From Deltaproteobacteria bacterium (GTDB lineage: Bacteria > Bdellovibrionota_B > Oligoflexia > Oligoflexales > Bog-1112), in NCBI GenBank assembly GCA_947466225.1, contig CANIBL010000011.1, positions 1 to 59,452 of the forward strand: 59,452 nt of DNA. Reading direction: 5' to 3'. The position numbers and the translations under genes were made by a program. Positions 7,331 through 15,946 of the stretch are shown piece by piece (within the stretch, counting starts at the first letter, position 1; each line of letters opens with the position of its first letter). A model generated the notes under the pieces. The model ran no database searches. It was not told where the DNA came from and saw only the letters and a list, made by a program, of their open reading frames with translations.

Positions 7331-8806
7331 TTAGCGTTTGCGCTTCAAAGAAGAATTGTACAATCGCACTCGAACCTGCACAGAAGTTGGTTCTCCTGGT
7401 GCCAATCGATACGCAGATGGAATGAGGAGAGGCAGGCGAAATTGATGTTCGCCTGCGGTGAGTCCATGCAGATCTACAAGTGGTGTAATCGATACTGGAC
7501 CTGCAGAGGCAGCTCCATCGGCAGGTACCATTAAGGACACATGCTTTGGGGTTACCTCTAAATCAATGAGCTGCAAGGGAAAGACCGGAGGCTGTACGAG
7601 AGTGGGTCGAATGTCCACGGGCATGCGTTTCATTTGTATCAGTTGGGTGGCAATAAAAGCCGGCTTTACCTTGAATAATCGTACATTGGGCGGCAGAGAG
7701 AGTTTATATTCTTTCTCAGTAAAAATGCGCGTGCCTTTCTTTGCATTTTTAAAATTTAGCAGTACTTTGAGATCGCCTTCCTCTAAACTTTTTACGGTAC
7801 GAGAGGGACCAGCTAATGTAATGCGCACTTCTTCTGTGGAAATTTTCTCGATGAACATATCCCCAGCAAGATTGCGAAATTCAACGGGTAAGATCAAAGA
7901 TCGAAAGGTGGTGCCTGGTTCATAGGTCAACATAAACCATACGAAAAAAGACAAGCAAAAGGAGGCAATACCCAACACAATGTTTTGGAGCAAAAGGGGC
8001 AGTGGAGGGCCTTCTTTTTTCCCGCCTTCGGTAAAACGCTGCTGAAAGGCCTCCAATCCAGATTGCAATTCGATGCGGGAGACTCCGTAGGAGAGGGTTC
8101 CATTTTGTGCAATGCTGATGAGTCCAGTTTCCTCTGAAATAACAACGACCAAGGCATCCGTTTTTTCCGAAAGACCCAACGCTGCGCTATGACGGGTACC
8201 CAAATTTTTAATCTTCGAACGGTTTACCGTAAGCGGTAATTGGCACGCAAATCGGGTGATCCACTCTCCATCTAAAATCATACCCCCATCGTGACCTGGG
8301 GTTCGATTGTCAAACAAACTCAAAATCAAGGCACGGTTGATCCTAGAGCGCAGTACATTGCCCCCTTGCAGGTGTCGTTCCAAAGATTCTTTACCTTTAA
8401 ATACCAGTAATGCTCCAAATCGAGCTGCACTCAAGGCATAGATGGTTTCCAAGAGAAGATCGATATCGGAGGATTCAATGCGTTTGACATTTTTTCTTGA
8501 GAGTACAAGAAACGGTTTTTCGACCAACCGACGAATGTCATTTTGAAAAGCAAAAATGCTGACTAGCAACAGCACCAAAAAGAGGCCGTTTAGGAGCAAA
8601 GTAAGCAGCAACAAATCAAAAAATTTCGCTATAATATACAGCATACTCAGGGTGATAAACCCCAAGACAAAGGGGCGAGTGGTACGGGCTCGCATCCCCT
8701 TCAATACAAAATAAATAAAGATAGAAAAAATCGTAATATCGACCAAATAGGCGGCGTGAAAGGAGGATGCTAAATATTCAAGGTATTGGTTTAAAAAATC
8801 AAACAT
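7331..8806 (-). CDS. Membrane diadenylate cyclase (CdaA/DAC type) fused to YbbR-like region
   Basis: 491 residues from the ATG at 8806; a TTG nine codons earlier is possible and neither start has a strong ribosome site. Residues 1-90 hold three membrane helices as in CdaA. A DAC domain follows (about 100-260), the fold that makes cyclic di-AMP from two ATP. The metal-binding Asp of the DGA motif is kept but the motif reads DGG (173-175). The second motif reads GTRHSAALG where GTRHRAALG is usual, so the second Arg (207) is Ser. SEETG is conserved. A further membrane helix (about 273-294) leads into YbbR-like sequence (VEFRNLAGD, ITLAGPSRTVKSLEEGDLKVLLNF). In Firmicutes CdaA and its YbbR-domain regulator CdaR are separate proteins. 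Catalytic activity should be tested, given the altered motifs. Confidence 0.85.
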   Translation of the reverse strand: MFDFLNQYLEYLASSFHAAYLVDITIFSIFIYFVLKGMRARTTRPFVLGFITLSMLYIIAKFFDLLLLTLLLNGLFLVLLLVSIFAFQNDIRRLVEKPFLVLSRKNVKRIESSDIDLLLETIYALSAARFGALLVFKGKESLERHLQGGNVLRSRINRALILSLFDNRTPGHDGGMILDGEWITRFACQLPLTVNRSKIKNLGTRHSAALGLSEKTDALVVVISEETGLISIAQNGTLSYGVSRIELQSGLEAFQQRFTEGGKKEGPPLPLLLQNIVLGIASFCLSFFVWFMLTYEPGTTFRSLILPVEFRNLAGDMFIEKISTEEVRITLAGPSRTVKSLEEGDLKVLLNFKNAKKGTRIFTEKEYKLSLPPNVRLFKVKPAFIATQLIQMKRMPVDIRPTLVQPPVFPLQLIDLEVTPKHVSLMVPADGAASAGPVSITPLVDLHGLTAGEHQFRLPLLIPSAYRLAPGEPTSVQVRVRLYNSSLKRKR

Positions 8807-8886
8807 ATTTTCTGTTTCGTCGAATAGAGGCAAAACATTGAGAGCTGGGTAGATTGGTTATCGAAGAGATAAGAAAATTCTTGTAT

Positions 8887-9318
8887 TTACAGCCAATTAC
8901 CCGGTTCTTCGTTGGAGCCTCTTTCCGGTGGAGGGGCTCCGCCTACATCAAAAGTGTCAGAGGGATTTCCACCCTCCATGGGATCTCCTTGCTCCCCAGC
9001 ATCTCCAAACCGGTTGGGAATTTCCCGTTCCGATGAGATTGCGCTGGCAATGGGAGCTGACTCAGACGGTGGAGTTTCTCCCTCAAGATCTTCAGGGGGC
9101 TGTGTTTGGTCTCGGTATTCCACTGATACCTGCGGAGGCCGCTCTTCTTCCCCTGCTGCAGTCGCGGGAGGTTCTACCGCAGATGTATCCGGTAGCGCAA
9201 CAGAAGAGGCTTCTGTTGCAACCGGTGTGGGTGGGGCAAAATTCTCCCCATAGGCCCCCCAGGTGAAGATCCAGCTCCCTGCCACTCCACTTACCATCCA
9301 CCATCTGAGGGACTTCAT
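8887..9318 (-). CDS. Small exported Pro/Glu-rich protein
   Basis: 143 residues. MKSLRWWMVSGVAGSWIFTWGAYGEN is a signal peptide or membrane anchor and GGGAGAG lies just upstream of the ATG. The rest is low complexity, rich in Pro, Glu, Ala and Ser, and probably disordered, like the periplasmic linkers of envelope proteins. It precedes the cyclase gene by 80 bases on the same strand, so the two may be co-transcribed. No family is recognised. A competing plus-strand frame covers the same DNA but lacks a signal sequence and a ribosome site. Confidence 0.6.
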   Translation of the reverse strand: MKSLRWWMVSGVAGSWIFTWGAYGENFAPPTPVATEASSVALPDTSAVEPPATAAGEEERPPQVSVEYRDQTQPPEDLEGETPPSESAPIASAISSEREIPNRFGDAGEQGDPMEGGNPSDTFDVGGAPPPERGSNEEPGNWL

Positions 9319-9366
9319 GACACTCTCCCTTTATATACTGTACGTGTGTACTGTCTTTTAAGGGGT

Positions 9367-9414
9367 ATCATACCAGGGGGGAGAAAACAAGATTGTCTCC
9401 CCCCCTGGTATGAT
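9367..9414. terminator. Large inverted repeat downstream of recA
   Basis: An 18-base left arm (atcataccaggggggaga) and a 19-base right arm pair almost perfectly around an 11-base loop. It lies 114 bases beyond the recA stop codon and just upstream of the 143-residue gene. No T-run follows on either strand, so it is a strong hairpin that may end recA transcription or protect the mRNA, not a standard intrinsic terminator. Confidence 0.5.
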
Positions 9415-9415
9415 C

Positions 9416-9521
9416 GTGGGAGATCCCCGACGCGACCCAAGGTCGCTAGGGATGGCGAGTCGCTCCACTTTTCCGTCATGCCCAGGCTGTCTCGGCCGTA
9501 TGGGGATCTCCCTCGATCGAG
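9416..9521. repeat. Dispersed double-palindrome repeat, copy 3
   Basis: Two units in one intergenic region: an inverted unit at 9416-9457 (GGGAGATCCCCGACG ... GGGATGGCG) and a forward unit at 9473-9521 (CCGTCATGCCCAGGC ... GGGGATCTCCCTCGATCGA). The second stops seven bases before the recA stop codon. Confidence 0.7.
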
Positions 9522-9527
9522 TTACAT

Positions 9528-10622
9528 TTATTGCTTGAGCATTTTCTTAGCAGCTGCACTTTTGGTTGTTTTTTCTTCGGGCTCTTCTCGGCGTGTTTCG
9601 GAGCGAAGCGGTCCCATGCCCAATGCAACTCGGGTTTCTTCGTAGACCTTGGCAAACATTTCGGGATTCGTGTTCAAAATCGCTTTGGCCCCTTCACGAC
9701 CTTGACCCAATTTTTCTTCCTTGTACGAGAACCAAGAGCCGGATTTTTGCACCACGTTATGCAACACGGCAAGGTCCAATACATCTCCCAACTTCGAAAT
9801 GCCTTGATTGAAGAGAATATCGAACTCAGCTTGTCGAAAGGGAGCGGCTACTTTGTTCTTCACCACTTTGACACGGACCCGGTTGCCCACCGCCAACTCA
9901 CCTTCTTTAATCGACTCAATTCGGCGAATGTCCAATCGAACGGATGCATAGAACTTCAGTGCATTCCCCCCGGTTGTGGTTTCCGGGCTGCCGAACATGA
10001 CCCCGATTTTCATCCGCAATTGGTTGATAAAGATTACCGTACAGTTGGTCTTGGATACCACTGCGGTAAGTTTACGAAGGGCTTGTGACATGAGACGGGC
10101 TTGCAATCCCATGTGCTTATCCCCCATCTCCCCTTCGAGCTCATCTTTGGGCGTAAGGGCTGCAACGGAGTCGATGATCACGACATCGACGGCATCAGAG
10201 CGCACGAGCATTTCAACGATCTCCAAGGCTTGCTCGCCTGTATCCGGTTGGGAAATCAATAAATTATCGAGGTTGACCCCAATGCGCTTGGCGTAGTTGG
10301 TATCCAAAGCGTGCTCTGCATCCACAAATGCACAAACCCCTTGGTTTTTCTGGGCTTCTGCAATGACGTGCAGAGTGAGGGTGGTTTTGCCGCTGGATTC
10401 AGGGCCGTAGATTTCCACAATTCGACCGCGCGGCAGTCCACCGATGCCCAGTGCGGCGTCGAGTGACAAACTGCCGGTGGATACGGTGCGAATGGGCTGT
10501 ACTTCAGCGCCTTTGCCAAGACACATGATCGAGCCTTTGCCGAACTGTTTCTCTATGGCACCCACGGTGGCTTCCAGGGCTTTGATTCTTTCAGCGGAGT
10601 CGAGACCAACGGGATTGATCAT
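9528..10622 (-). CDS. recA: Recombinase RecA
   Basis: 364 residues, full length. RecA forms filaments on single-stranded DNA, drives strand exchange in homologous recombination and triggers LexA self-cleavage in the SOS response. Walker A is GPESSGKT at 73-80. [19 protein letters not shown] carries Walker [13 protein letters not shown] precedes the loop, and [13 protein letters not shown] and [21 protein letters not shown] are textbook RecA segments. The C-terminal tail is unusually rich in Lys and Ala (KKMLKQ) where many homologues are acidic. AAGGA precedes the ATG. The sequence resembles deltaproteobacterial RecA. No recX or lexA lies next to it and no LexA box could be identified with confidence upstream. 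Confidence 0.98.
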   Translation of the reverse strand: MINPVGLDSAERIKALEATVGAIEKQFGKGSIMCLGKGAEVQPIRTVSTGSLSLDAALGIGGLPRGRIVEIYGPESSGKTTLTLHVIAEAQKNQGVCAFVDAEHALDTNYAKRIGVNLDNLLISQPDTGEQALEIVEMLVRSDAVDVVIIDSVAALTPKDELEGEMGDKHMGLQARLMSQALRKLTAVVSKTNCTVIFINQLRMKIGVMFGSPETTTGGNALKFYASVRLDIRRIESIKEGELAVGNRVRVKVVKNKVAAPFRQAEFDILFNQGISKLGDVLDLAVLHNVVQKSGSWFSYKEEKLGQGREGAKAILNTNPEMFAKVYEETRVALGMGPLRSETRREEPEEKTTKSAAAKKMLKQ

Positions 10623-10930
10623 GGGCGTATCCTTTATGGGAAGGGGGGTTATAACGTAAGCTATACGTGGGGCGTACCACAGTTGGATCGATGACGGTCA
10701 GTGATATGCATAAAAGTGTAGGGGATCATAGGCCATCCTGCAGGCAGGGGCAACAAGCAACCCCCTCTTTCTCTAGAAGGCGAAGTCAGATTTTTTCCGA
10801 ATATTCGCCATATATATCGCCGGCACTGCTTTATTCTCCATAACCCATCAAAAAAAATGCCATATTGTTTTTTACGCGATTTTTTCCCACAATCAAAACG
10901 AGAACATCCACATATTGAGAGGAGATCGAC
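10623..10930. other. Divergent intergenic region between recA and a DUF4360-like gene
   Basis: Must hold the promoters of recA (minus strand) and of the gene at 10931 (plus strand). I see an AT-rich stretch with partial dyad symmetry at about 10649-10666 (ttataacgtaagctatac) that could be the recA promoter or an operator, and a GC-rich segment near 10720-10800 that may be a decayed palindromic repeat. No coding sequence is evident. Confidence 0.4.
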
Positions 10931-11554
10931 ATGAGAAGAATCGCATGGGGAATCGCCAGTTTTGCACTCGCGGGTGCCGTGCAAGCAGCGCCGCAAGTGG
11001 TAGAGTGGAACCATACCCGCCAAGCCAGTGCAGGGGGCAGTGGCTGCAGCCGTACAGATGCGCAGTTTATCGCCACTGGTAACCAAGTATCTGTGATTTT
11101 TTCCAAATTGGGTGTGGATCTTTCTGGAGCTGCGGGTGGACGCACCACAGATTTGAAGAAGTGTAACATTGTAATTCCAGCAAAAGTTCGTAAAGGCTAT
11201 TACCTTGCCCAGTTGCAACAAACCATCACCTATGGATATAACCGTACAAACAATTCCGACGGAAAAGTATCGATGGTCTCCAGCTTTTACAATCAAGCTG
11301 CGGGAAAATTGGAACGTACGATTCCAACCCCCGGTTTGAATCAATTCGATGAGCCTTGGGCTTCTGCCAGTGTCACCAGCAACTGGCGTGTGACACCAGG
11401 ATGGTGCACAAGCACAGATTATGAGGGCAACTTTAAAGCCCAATTGAGCGTATCTGGGTATCGTCGTACGGTAGCAGATAGCATCGTGGTACAGGTGGAT
11501 GGACATGACATTCGTTTTGATGCCTTGGGTACACCTGCTTTGTGTCCTCGGTAG
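10931..11554 (+). CDS. Exported DUF4360-like protein 1
   Basis: 207 residues with a signal peptide (MRRIAWGIASFALAGAVQAA). GAGAGGAG lies upstream of the ATG. The mature part has the pattern GGSGCS near its start, VSVIFSKLGVDL, then a Cys within LKKCNIVIPAKV and two late cysteines. This resembles the DUF4360 family of secreted, disulphide-bonded beta-rich proteins (GSGC motif, aromatic-rich strands, (R/K)xC(N/Q)). The biochemical role of that family is unknown. A second, more distant relative follows at 11680, then a large exported metalloprotease, all on one strand. A long antisense frame covers this gene but has no supporting features. Confidence 0.8.
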   Translation: MRRIAWGIASFALAGAVQAAPQVVEWNHTRQASAGGSGCSRTDAQFIATGNQVSVIFSKLGVDLSGAAGGRTTDLKKCNIVIPAKVRKGYYLAQLQQTITYGYNRTNNSDGKVSMVSSFYNQAAGKLERTIPTPGLNQFDEPWASASVTSNWRVTPGWCTSTDYEGNFKAQLSVSGYRRTVADSIVVQVDGHDIRFDALGTPALCPR

Positions 11555-11570
11555 TCCTTTTGTTTGTCGT

Positions 11571-11658
11571 AGGAGAGCCCTGACGGCCTTCGGCCTGGGG
11601 ATGACGGGAAGTAAAAGTGGAAGAGATACCCGACGGCCTTTGGCCTGGGGGTAATAGG
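11571..11658. repeat. Dispersed double-palindrome repeat, copy 4 (two inverted units)
   Basis: Two successive units in the inverted orientation, at 11571-11607 (GACGGCCTTCGGCCTGGGGA) and 11621-11658 (GACGGCCTTTGGCCTGGGGG). They fill the gap between the two DUF4360-like genes and end 22 bases before the second start codon, so they could attenuate or stabilise the transcript. Confidence 0.75.
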
Positions 11659-11679
11659 AAAATGCAGCAGGAGGGGATG

Positions 11680-12345
11680 ATGAGGCGAGGCATTTTACTG
11701 GTACTTGCAGCACATGGAGCTTGGCTACACGCTGCGATAGTCAAACCTACCGCTACGACACCCACGAGTCCAGCAGTGGAGATCGTGGAGTGGCTCGCGT
11801 CTGGCTCTGGCTGTAAAGGTGGCTCTGCATTGCCGCCGGGTAACGTGACCATGCACCTGCAACGGGATGCAAAAAATCCTCGTCATATGGACATCACCTT
11901 TCAACTGGGGCCCTACGCCTTGGAAGGTGCCATGCCTATCAACCCTGAACATCCGACCTTTGCTCGTGAGTGTGCCTTTCGTATTGCGGCGCAGCCGGGT
12001 GGGCACATGCGCATTCAAAATGTGAGTGCACGCTCCAGCTTTCAAATTGAAAAGGAAAAAGGCGCATGGGTGGGAATTCAAGCCCGTCTATTGACGGTGA
12101 CCCAGCCGTTAGGGAGCTGGAGTCGTACCTTTGAAAAAGAGTGGGATGTGCGAAAAGAACGGGTTGCCTTGGTGCTAGAACCAGATGCCACTGGACGAAA
12201 TCAGATCAAAAGCATGGAATGTGGGGAGTCCAAGCTATTGGGTATTGATTTGAGCGTATTGAATAAGCGGGATTCTTTTACCCCCAAGCTAACCGTACAA
12301 TCTGGGGCACAGTTGGTACTCAGCCTCGATATGGAGTCTTGTTGA
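11680..12345 (+). CDS. Exported DUF4360-like protein 2
   Basis: 221 residues from the second of two adjacent ATGs (AGGAGG ends five bases before 11680; the first ATG at 11677 is too close). MRRGILLVLAAHGAWLHAAI is a signal peptide. The mature part begins with a Thr/Pro linker, then VEWLASGSGCKGGSALPPGNVTM and RECAFRI, the same GSGC and (R)xC(x)F/I layout as its neighbour, with a Cys near the end (DMESC). It is therefore a probable paralogue of the 10931 gene. The function is unknown. The gene is followed 44 bases later by the large metalloprotease gene. Confidence 0.75.
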   Translation: MRRGILLVLAAHGAWLHAAIVKPTATTPTSPAVEIVEWLASGSGCKGGSALPPGNVTMHLQRDAKNPRHMDITFQLGPYALEGAMPINPEHPTFARECAFRIAAQPGGHMRIQNVSARSSFQIEKEKGAWVGIQARLLTVTQPLGSWSRTFEKEWDVRKERVALVLEPDATGRNQIKSMECGESKLLGIDLSVLNKRDSFTPKLTVQSGAQLVLSLDMESC

Positions 12346-12389
12346 CGCTCGCATGGGGTCTTGCTGTCGCGTGAAATAAGGGAGGCCCT

Positions 12390-15281
12390 GTGATTCGTTG
12401 CTGGATTTTTTTGTACGTTTTTGGTTTTTCCCCTCTGGCGCAGGCCTTGCCCATTGGATTTGGGATTCATCAGGGTGCTTTTGAGTATCAAGAGGTTCAA
12501 TCGCCGAATTTTTGGATCTATCACGACGCACGTACGCCCCATGAGGCGGCAATGGTGGCGCATTCGTTAGAGGCGGCACGTCCCTTAGTTGAAGGGTGGA
12601 TGGGGGTTCAGCGAAGTCGTCGCCTCCCCGTGATTACGTCGGCAGAGACAACGAATGCATCCTTTGCTAACTTTATTACCGATGCCATCGAATTACAGAC
12701 GTGGGGCCAGGGAGATCGTAGTACATTCCAGCACGAATATGTGCACATTACCATGTATTTGCATCTGCACAATTGGTTTGGCCCTGCAGGTTCCGTGATC
12801 CACCTACCGTGGATGCCGGCCTGGTTTTTGGAAGGACTTGCCGAGGCGCTGAGCATTTCCGTGCGTTCGGATATCCAAGCAGGGATCGAACGATATGCAG
12901 CGCTCACAGGGCGGTGGCCCAGCTATGATCGTTTGCATAGTTTATATACAGATGATCATTTTTCGGAAGAAGGTTACGCTATTTCCGGTGCTTTTGTTCG
13001 ATGGATTTTACAGCAAGGGCAAGAGGCCCAGTTTCCTGCTTTGATGCAGGATTTTTTTCGTTACTCCACCCCTGCCTATTATGTGTTTTCTTGCAATCCC
13101 TTCAGCGCCTTTATGCCCATGGATGCAGCATTACAGGGGTACGTGGGATTACCAAAGGAAGCCTTGGCAAAAGAAGCTGGGCGAAAGCTATATGCTGCAT
13201 ACCAGCAAGCAGCCGCTGCCCATTGGCAGCAATACGCTAAAGGCACTTTGCTCACGGAATCTTTGAAGACCAACGTCCTGCCAACGGGTGCTGTGACGGC
13301 TGCACCTTTGCCTGATGGGATTTTGTACACAACCCCGCTACGAGCTGGAGTGGGATTTGCTGTGGCCAAGCGATTGGACCTTCACTCCGGTATGGAACGG
13401 CATCGGGTGGTGCGGTTGCGAGAGGGGGTAATTGAGGCGTTGCAGATTGGAGAAGCACAGCGAATTTTGGGTTTATATGAGACTCCTCGCGGATTGATCT
13501 TTGAAAAGCAAAATTACGAGGAGACTTCTCTCTGTGAAGTAGATCTTTCTGCTGCTACCCCTTCAATCGCGTGTCCTGTGGTGCATACCTTGCCAAAAAC
13601 GGTGCATATCGTCGGGGGAACAAAGGGCGCAGAGGGCAAGTATACCCGACTGTGGTTTCGCGTGAGTGAGCAAACATTGGGTGGAGACCGTGCTGCGTTG
13701 CAGGAGTGGGATCTTGCTTCTCCCGTTACATCCCTCTCTCCCATAACATGGGGAACGGAGCTTCCACTATCAGTTGCCCAAAGCGGCGCATCCTACTGGA
13801 TTGTAGGGGCGGAACACAACCGTCGTTTCTTGCGCAAACAATCCAAAGAGGGGGTATGCGACGGGCAGCTGGAATTGGAGGATCAGCTGCAACGCTTGAG
13901 TGTTACGCAACAGGGGAAATTGCGTCTTGAAATCCAGGAGCGAGGCATTTGGAAAGTGGTTGAGGTGATGCCGAATGTCTTGTCGCTAGGGTCTTGTCGT
14001 CAGGGCATGGCCCCAACATCACCATTAGCATGGGCCGTGCAGCAACCCGTGCAATATCCGATTCCCTCTTTACATGATGCGTTGGCTGCAGGATCCATTT
14101 GGCTCGAGGATTCTGATTCAAAGTATGGTGCCATTCGGATGCAACAAGCGGTCTACATAAAGAATGCGGTACCCTTGGATCAAGATGCACCTTCTGCGCC
14201 ATTTCCATCCATCAGCACGTCACAACCGACTCAGTGGCGTGGCAGACCGATACTGGGGTTTCCCTGGATCGGCGGCGATGATGCCTTGGGGTATCAATAT
14301 GGTGTACTCTCTGTGCCCTTGATGGACCATCTTCAAAATGAAACGGTTCAGCTGAGCTTTTTATATGGACCCAATAGTCACTATCCCAATACAGATATCA
14401 GTTTGGTCTCCACCCGATTTTGGCCTTCTTTGACATTATCTGCGTATCGAGCTCAAATTTGGGATGGGTTTTTATTGGATTCCACTTCCCAGCAAATTGC
14501 GACTTCGTATCTCGATGAGAAAGGCTTGCGAGGAGAAGCTGTACTGCCCTTTTACTTCTTACAACAGGAATGGGACTTGCATATCGGGGTACGCATGGGG
14601 GACCGGCATACGTATCTGGGCCCTAATAACCCTCGAACAGGGTTGTTGACAGCCCCGTTTACTTCTTTAAATCATGTGCAGAAATATGGGCGACTCACCT
14701 TGCAGGCATCTGTAGGTGGTGAATGGGCTGGGAGTGCGCTGAATCGAAATTTTGATTTCAATCGTATAGAGGGCAGTCTTTCACTTGGGTATGCTCTACC
14801 TTGGAGAGAGTCCAAGGTGGCAGTTGGGGTACAAGGCTCGCGCATTCGAAGTAAGGACGGAAAGGCCACAAATCTGAAAGAGTTTTACGTACCGCTTAAA
14901 ACATTTATCCCCGGTAGCGGAGGGGGGTATAACCAAAATTCTTGGGCACTGTTGGGGAAAGGTAGCTTGTTTTTCAATTCCTACGGAGACAGTCAGGTAC
15001 GAGGGAAATGGAATTTCAGCACACCGGTGGTAAAAAATATCGACTATTTGCTATGGATTCTTTATGTAGAGCGATTGGATTTTTCGGCTTTTTACAACTA
15101 TGGGGGGGCTTGGTTTCAAAATCAAAATTGGCGAGAACATCTATTACGCGCCCACGGATATACAGCAGATCTATTGTTTCAAAATAAAGGCGTTCGATTC
15201 AATACCAGTTTGGGAGTCGGACAAGTCATCGGAGATTTTTGGCAGCTATATGCCAGTGCAGGATTTGATGCATTGTTTTGA
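12390..15281 (+). CDS. Large exported zinc metalloprotease with probable C-terminal outer-membrane barrel
   Basis: 963 residues starting at a GTG preceded by AAGGGAGG; no ATG is better placed. MIRCWIFLYVFGFSPLAQAL is a signal peptide. The N-terminal domain has HEYVH at 115-119 and WFLEGLAEAL with Glu148, the layout of gluzincin (MA-clan) peptidases in which two His and a later Glu bind zinc. The middle, about 270-600, is beta-rich and may be a propeller. The last ~300 residues alternate polar and aromatic residues (LQASVGGEWAGSALNRNFDF, VRGKWNFSTPVV) and the chain ends in Phe (ASAGFDALF), as in outer-membrane barrels. Inference: a cell-surface protease. Its neighbours suggest joint export with the DUF4360-like proteins. 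No close relative is named. Confidence 0.8.
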   Translation: MIRCWIFLYVFGFSPLAQALPIGFGIHQGAFEYQEVQSPNFWIYHDARTPHEAAMVAHSLEAARPLVEGWMGVQRSRRLPVITSAETTNASFANFITDAIELQTWGQGDRSTFQHEYVHITMYLHLHNWFGPAGSVIHLPWMPAWFLEGLAEALSISVRSDIQAGIERYAALTGRWPSYDRLHSLYTDDHFSEEGYAISGAFVRWILQQGQEAQFPALMQDFFRYSTPAYYVFSCNPFSAFMPMDAALQGYVGLPKEALAKEAGRKLYAAYQQAAAAHWQQYAKGTLLTESLKTNVLPTGAVTAAPLPDGILYTTPLRAGVGFAVAKRLDLHSGMERHRVVRLREGVIEALQIGEAQRILGLYETPRGLIFEKQNYEETSLCEVDLSAATPSIACPVVHTLPKTVHIVGGTKGAEGKYTRLWFRVSEQTLGGDRAALQEWDLASPVTSLSPITWGTELPLSVAQSGASYWIVGAEHNRRFLRKQSKEGVCDGQLELEDQLQRLSVTQQGKLRLEIQERGIWKVVEVMPNVLSLGSCRQGMAPTSPLAWAVQQPVQYPIPSLHDALAAGSIWLEDSDSKYGAIRMQQAVYIKNAVPLDQDAPSAPFPSISTSQPTQWRGRPILGFPWIGGDDALGYQYGVLSVPLMDHLQNETVQLSFLYGPNSHYPNTDISLVSTRFWPSLTLSAYRAQIWDGFLLDSTSQQIATSYLDEKGLRGEAVLPFYFLQQEWDLHIGVRMGDRHTYLGPNNPRTGLLTAPFTSLNHVQKYGRLTLQASVGGEWAGSALNRNFDFNRIEGSLSLGYALPWRESKVAVGVQGSRIRSKDGKATNLKEFYVPLKTFIPGSGGGYNQNSWALLGKGSLFFNSYGDSQVRGKWNFSTPVVKNIDYLLWILYVERLDFSAFYNYGGAWFQNQNWREHLLRAHGYTADLLFQNKGVRFNTSLGVGQVIGDFWQLYASAGFDALF

Positions 15282-15565
15282 ATAACCGCTATTATACGCA
15301 GTGGTTTGAAAAGGGTCTGATTATATAACTCGTAGCCTCAGGCCATCTCGGCCGTATGGGTATCTCCTACGATGGAGGTGGGATCCCTAACGCTTTCTAG
15401 GGTCGCTGGGTATGACAGGAGGTACACAATATCTTTTTCGTAACATCATTGAATAAAAAAAGAAAAAGACAATTGCTCTGGTAAAACATCTGCTATATAG
15501 TTTCTCTAAACCCGCAGTTTTTTTCCCGAAAGGGTAAGCGTAATTAACACAAGAAGGAGTACGCG
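15282..15565. other. Intergenic region with a repeat and a possible promoter
   Basis: Holds repeat copy 5 (15335-15419) and, upstream of the small exported protein, a possible sigma-70-like pair: TTGCTC at 15473-15478 and TATATA at 15494-15499 with 15 bases between them. AAGGAG at 15553-15558 is the ribosome site of the next gene. No coding sequence is seen. Confidence 0.4.
15335..15419. repeat. Dispersed double-palindrome repeat, copy 5
   Basis: A forward unit (CTCAGGCCATCTCGGCCGTATGGG with ATCTCCTACGAT) joined to an inverted unit (GGTGGGATCCCTAACG ... GGTCGCTGGGTATGACAGG). The central TCGATCGA has become TACGATGG. It is a diverged copy. Confidence 0.65.
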
Positions 15566-15862
15566 ATGAAGCTAGTGAAAATCGGATGTGTAGTGTTCGG
15601 ACTTTCAGCAGTTGCTTTGGCTAACGGTGCTGGCGCTGATGCAGCAGCAGGTAACGCAGCAGCTCCAGCAGCTCCAGCAGCTGCAATGCCGATGAACAAT
15701 GCAGCTCCAGCAGCTCCAGCTGCTGCACCAGAAATGAAAAAAGACATGCATGCAGGGGAAACAGCCGCTGAGCATAAAAAGCATAGCAAGCATCATGGCA
15801 AAAAAGGCCACAAAGCTCACAAAGCTGAAAAAGCTGAAAAAGCTGCGATGCCAGCACAGTAA
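15566..15862 (+). CDS. Small exported Ala/Pro- then Lys/His-rich protein
   Basis: 98 residues with a signal peptide (MKLVKIGCVVFGLSAVALA). The ATG follows AAGGAG. The mature chain is low complexity: Ala/Pro/Gly/Asn in the first half (AAPAAPAAAMP twice), then Met/His/Lys-rich (HKKHSKHHGKKGHKAHKAEKAEKA). Such chains are disordered and could bind metal (His, Met), acidic polymers or the cell envelope; the sequence alone does not decide. It is monocistronic, with its own promoter region and an intrinsic terminator 54 bases after the stop. This arrangement argues that it is a real, well-expressed gene and not a shadow frame. Confidence 0.8.
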   Translation: MKLVKIGCVVFGLSAVALANGAGADAAAGNAAAPAAPAAAMPMNNAAPAAPAAAPEMKKDMHAGETAAEHKKHSKHHGKKGHKAHKAEKAEKAAMPAQ

Positions 15863-15915
15863 TCTGTTTTTGCCTTATAGGCAAAAGTGGAAACGTGTCT
15901 GAAAGTCTGAAAGAA

Positions 15916-15946
15916 AGAGGTCTCGGTTACGAGGCCTCTTTTTTTT
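15916..15946 (+). terminator. Rho-independent terminator
   Basis: Stem AGAGGTCTCG / CGAGGCCTCT with one G-T pair, loop GTTA and a run of seven T. It ends transcription of the small exported protein gene. It overlaps the last codons of the convergent carrier gene. Confidence 0.9.

Noticed and set aside
8912..9266. Two plus-strand frames opposite the small Pro/Glu-rich gene
   Set aside because: No ribosome site or signal sequence; base composition explains the open frames. The minus-strand frame is the better gene.
10661..11713. Minus-strand frame of 350 codons opposite the first DUF4360-like gene
   Set aside because: It has no signal peptide, ribosome site or domain; the plus-strand gene has all three. 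Its start runs through repeat units.
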